From Desulfovibrio sp. ZJ209 (GTDB taxonomy: Bacteria; Desulfobacterota; Desulfovibrionia; Desulfovibrionales; Desulfovibrionaceae), in contig NZ_JAAKEJ010000003.1 in the NCBI RefSeq assembly GCF_011039135.1, positions 248,001-312,000 of the forward strand: a stretch of 64,000 nucleotides of DNA, read 5' to 3'. The notes under the pieces are model-generated. The model did not search any database and was not told the DNA's origin. It was given only the letters and a program-made list of their open reading frames with translations. Numbering within the stretch: the stretch's first letter is position 1; every line of letters starts with the position of its first letter. Below are positions 62,606-64,000 of this stretch, one piece after another. The position numbers were made by a program, and so were the translations under genes.

Positions 62606-64000
62606 GTGGCGCCCGGGCGTCCCGCGCCGGCCGCCCTTGTTCGTTCCCTCCTCTTCTGCGCGCTTGCGGTCGCGTGCCTGCTCCTGCTGCTGGGTGGCTG
62701 CGTCCGTCGCGCCCCGCACGCGGCGCCGCCCGCGGCGAGCGGCCTGCCCCGCGCCGACCCCGGCTACCTGCAATGGCTGGAGCGGCAATCCATGCTCGGC
62801 CAGGCCCCTGAGCTCGCAGCCCAGGTCTCGGGCACCGAACGCCTCTGGCACAACAGCGGCGAGGCCGTGCGCGTGCCCGTGCTTTTGCGCGCCGCGCCCA
62901 ACTGGCTCTCGCTGGATGCCCGCTCCCTCGCCGCGCCGCGGCCACTCTTCGCCGCCCTCGGGGCCGCGCGCCTGCCGGAGAAACTGCCCGCCCTTGGCTT
63001 GGAAGGGCTCTTCCTCGCGCCCGTGGGCGAGCGCGCCGGCATCTGGACGGCGGAAAGCCCGGCGGAAGCCGCGGAGCCCGGCGACAGCCGGCGCCCGGAC
63101 GCCCCGGCCTCGCTCACGCCCGACCCGGCGTGGGGAAGCCCCGAGGACTTCGCGCGCCTCGCCGCCATGGCCGAGGAAGCGGGCGTCCAGCTCGGCGGGG
63201 AGCTCATCCCGGCGGCCACGGGCCTTGGCCCGGACTTCATCCTCCAGGCCCGGCAGGTGCCGCGCTTCGCCGGGGTCTATGCCATGATTTCCGTGCCGCC
63301 CGAGGCCTGGGGCGATTTGCCCGAGGCCCGGGGCGAGTGGGACTGCCGGCCGCTGGACGCCGCAGGGGTGGCGCGCCTTGCGGAGCGCGGTCTGCTCCCG
63401 CCCGCGCTCCTGCGCGACCGCCTTTCCTGGGCCGCGCCCTCGGGCTGGGCCGTCACCGGGGAGGTGCGCGGGGCGGACGGCCAGCTGCGGCGCTGGGTCT
63501 ACCGCCACGGGCCGCATGTGCTTGCGCCGGTGCTCCACTGGCAGGACCCCACGGGCCGCGCGCGGCGCATCTTTTCCGCGGCCAGCATCCGCCAGACCGG
63601 CCTCGAGGGCCAGGCGCTCACCGGCCTCAGGTTCGAGGCCCTGATGGGTCTTGACGTGGCGCCGGAAGGTGGGGCGGCGGTGGAGGCGCCCCTTGGGCGC
63701 GCCGCCCTGGCGCCGGGCCTTGAGGCGCTGGACGAGGCCGCGCGCGAGATCCACCGCTACGGCGGCTGGGCGCTTCAGGCCGACGCCCTGCCGCCCGCGC
63801 TCGCGCCGCTCGTCCTCGCCGGGCCCGTTGATTTCACCCGCGACGCCGCAACACCCAAGGCCGCCGCCCGGGCGCTCCTGACAGGCGATGCGGCGCCGCT
63901 GGCCGGGCTTTTGCGCGCCGCCCTGGCCGAAGGCGTGGACCAGAGCCGCCTGGCGCGCGGACCCTTGGGGGAGGGGGGGCTCGGGCCGGCTGCGGACGGG
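62606..64000 (+). CDS. Lipoprotein with possible degenerate GH13-like barrel (3' end outside window)
   Basis: The frame is open from a GTG at 62606 (GGAGG seven bases upstream, 2 nt after the mazG stop) to the window edge, 465 residues without a stop. The N-terminus is a lipoprotein signal: VACLLLLLGGC, with lipidation at Cys about residue 32. Segments LGLEGLFLAPVGERAGIW, PEDFARLAAMAEEAGVQLGG and GQALTGLRFEALMGLDVAP echo the order of alpha-amylase (GH13) barrel motifs, but the catalytic Asp of region II would be Glu in GLRFEAL. This resemblance is tentative; otherwise unrecognised. Confidence 0.65.
   Translation, partial: MAPGRPAPAALVRSLLFCALAVACLLLLLGGCVRRAPHAAPPAASGLPRADPGYLQWLERQSMLGQAPELAAQVSGTERLWHNSGEAVRVPVLLRAAPNWLSLDARSLAAPRPLFAALGAARLPEKLPALGLEGLFLAPVGERAGIWTAESPAEAAEPGDSRRPDAPASLTPDPAWGSPEDFARLAAMAEEAGVQLGGELIPAATGLGPDFILQARQVPRFAGVYAMISVPPEAWGDLPEARGEWDCRPLDAAGVARLAERGLLPPALLRDRLSWAAPSGWAVTGEVRGADGQLRRWVYRHGPHVLAPVLHWQDPTGRARRIFSAASIRQTGLEGQALTGLRFEALMGLDVAPEGGAAVEAPLGRAALAPGLEALDEAAREIHRYGGWALQADALPPALAPLVLAGPVDFTRDAATPKAAARALLTGDAAPLAGLLRAALAEGVDQSRLARGPLGEGGLGPAADG

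Overview
The window is GC-rich bacterial chromosome, most likely from the sulfate-reducing Desulfovibrionaceae (Desulfovibrio/Bilophila group). This placement is an inference. It rests on an AprA/fumarate-reductase-type flavoprotein paired with a two-cluster ferredoxin, rubrerythrin, a fused D-lactate/glycolate-type dehydrogenase, the psd-pssA-leuACDB order, and an IMP cyclohydrolase without its transformylase half. There are no rRNA or tRNA genes, no CRISPR array and no autonomous transposase.

Layout. 0-4 kb: leftward cluster of ferredoxin, flavoprotein, MatC-like dicarboxylate permease and a LysR regulator cut by the window edge. 4.3-7.7 kb: rlmN, then divergent panC-metK with a clear terminator. 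7.7-11.3 kb: a relatively AT-rich pair, a polyprenol-phosphate-type glycosyltransferase and an LPG-synthase-like membrane protein, in long non-coding flanks; this looks acquired. 11.3-14.7 kb: SPFH/NfeD membrane cluster with two unknown proteins. 15-31 kb: leftward housekeeping genes (dld-like fusion, a membrane protein, an M50 protease, trpS, ruvX, mltG, a 78-residue protein, cbiA, cbiC, truB, rpsO, pnp), many joined by ATGA or GTGA overlaps. 31-35 kb: rubrerythrin, alaC and hom. 34.8-46.4 kb: a transport and catabolism block with a five-gene NitT/TauT-type ABC importer, a methylmalonate-semialdehyde-type dehydrogenase, an M20 peptidase, a tripartite tricarboxylate transporter and an AraC regulator. 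46.6-53.4 kb: leuB, D, C, A, then pssA and psd. 53.5-59.3 kb: hflX, IMP cyclohydrolase, xth, purE, purD. 59.3-64 kb: a VCBS-repeat exported protein, cvpA, mazG and a lipoprotein that runs off the right edge.

The most striking structure is a family of six modular intergenic repeats at about 14.9, 17.7, 33.2, 49.6, 52.5 and 57.2 kb. Each has a roughly 190-bp core that folds into a long hairpin whose stem shows compensatory base changes between copies. Four copies carry a palindrome-rich module of exactly 120 bp, five instances in all because one copy carries it twice. The module always sits directly 3' of CCTT and leaves no target duplication, which resembles a non-autonomous IS200/IS605-type (REP/PATE-like) element nested in a second repeat. 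All six copies have the same orientation relative to the gene that precedes them.

A second notable point is the ABC importer. One ATPase has lost the LSGGQ signature and the other has lost the H-loop histidine. The losses are complementary, so an ATPase heterodimer would have one canonical and one degenerate ATP site.
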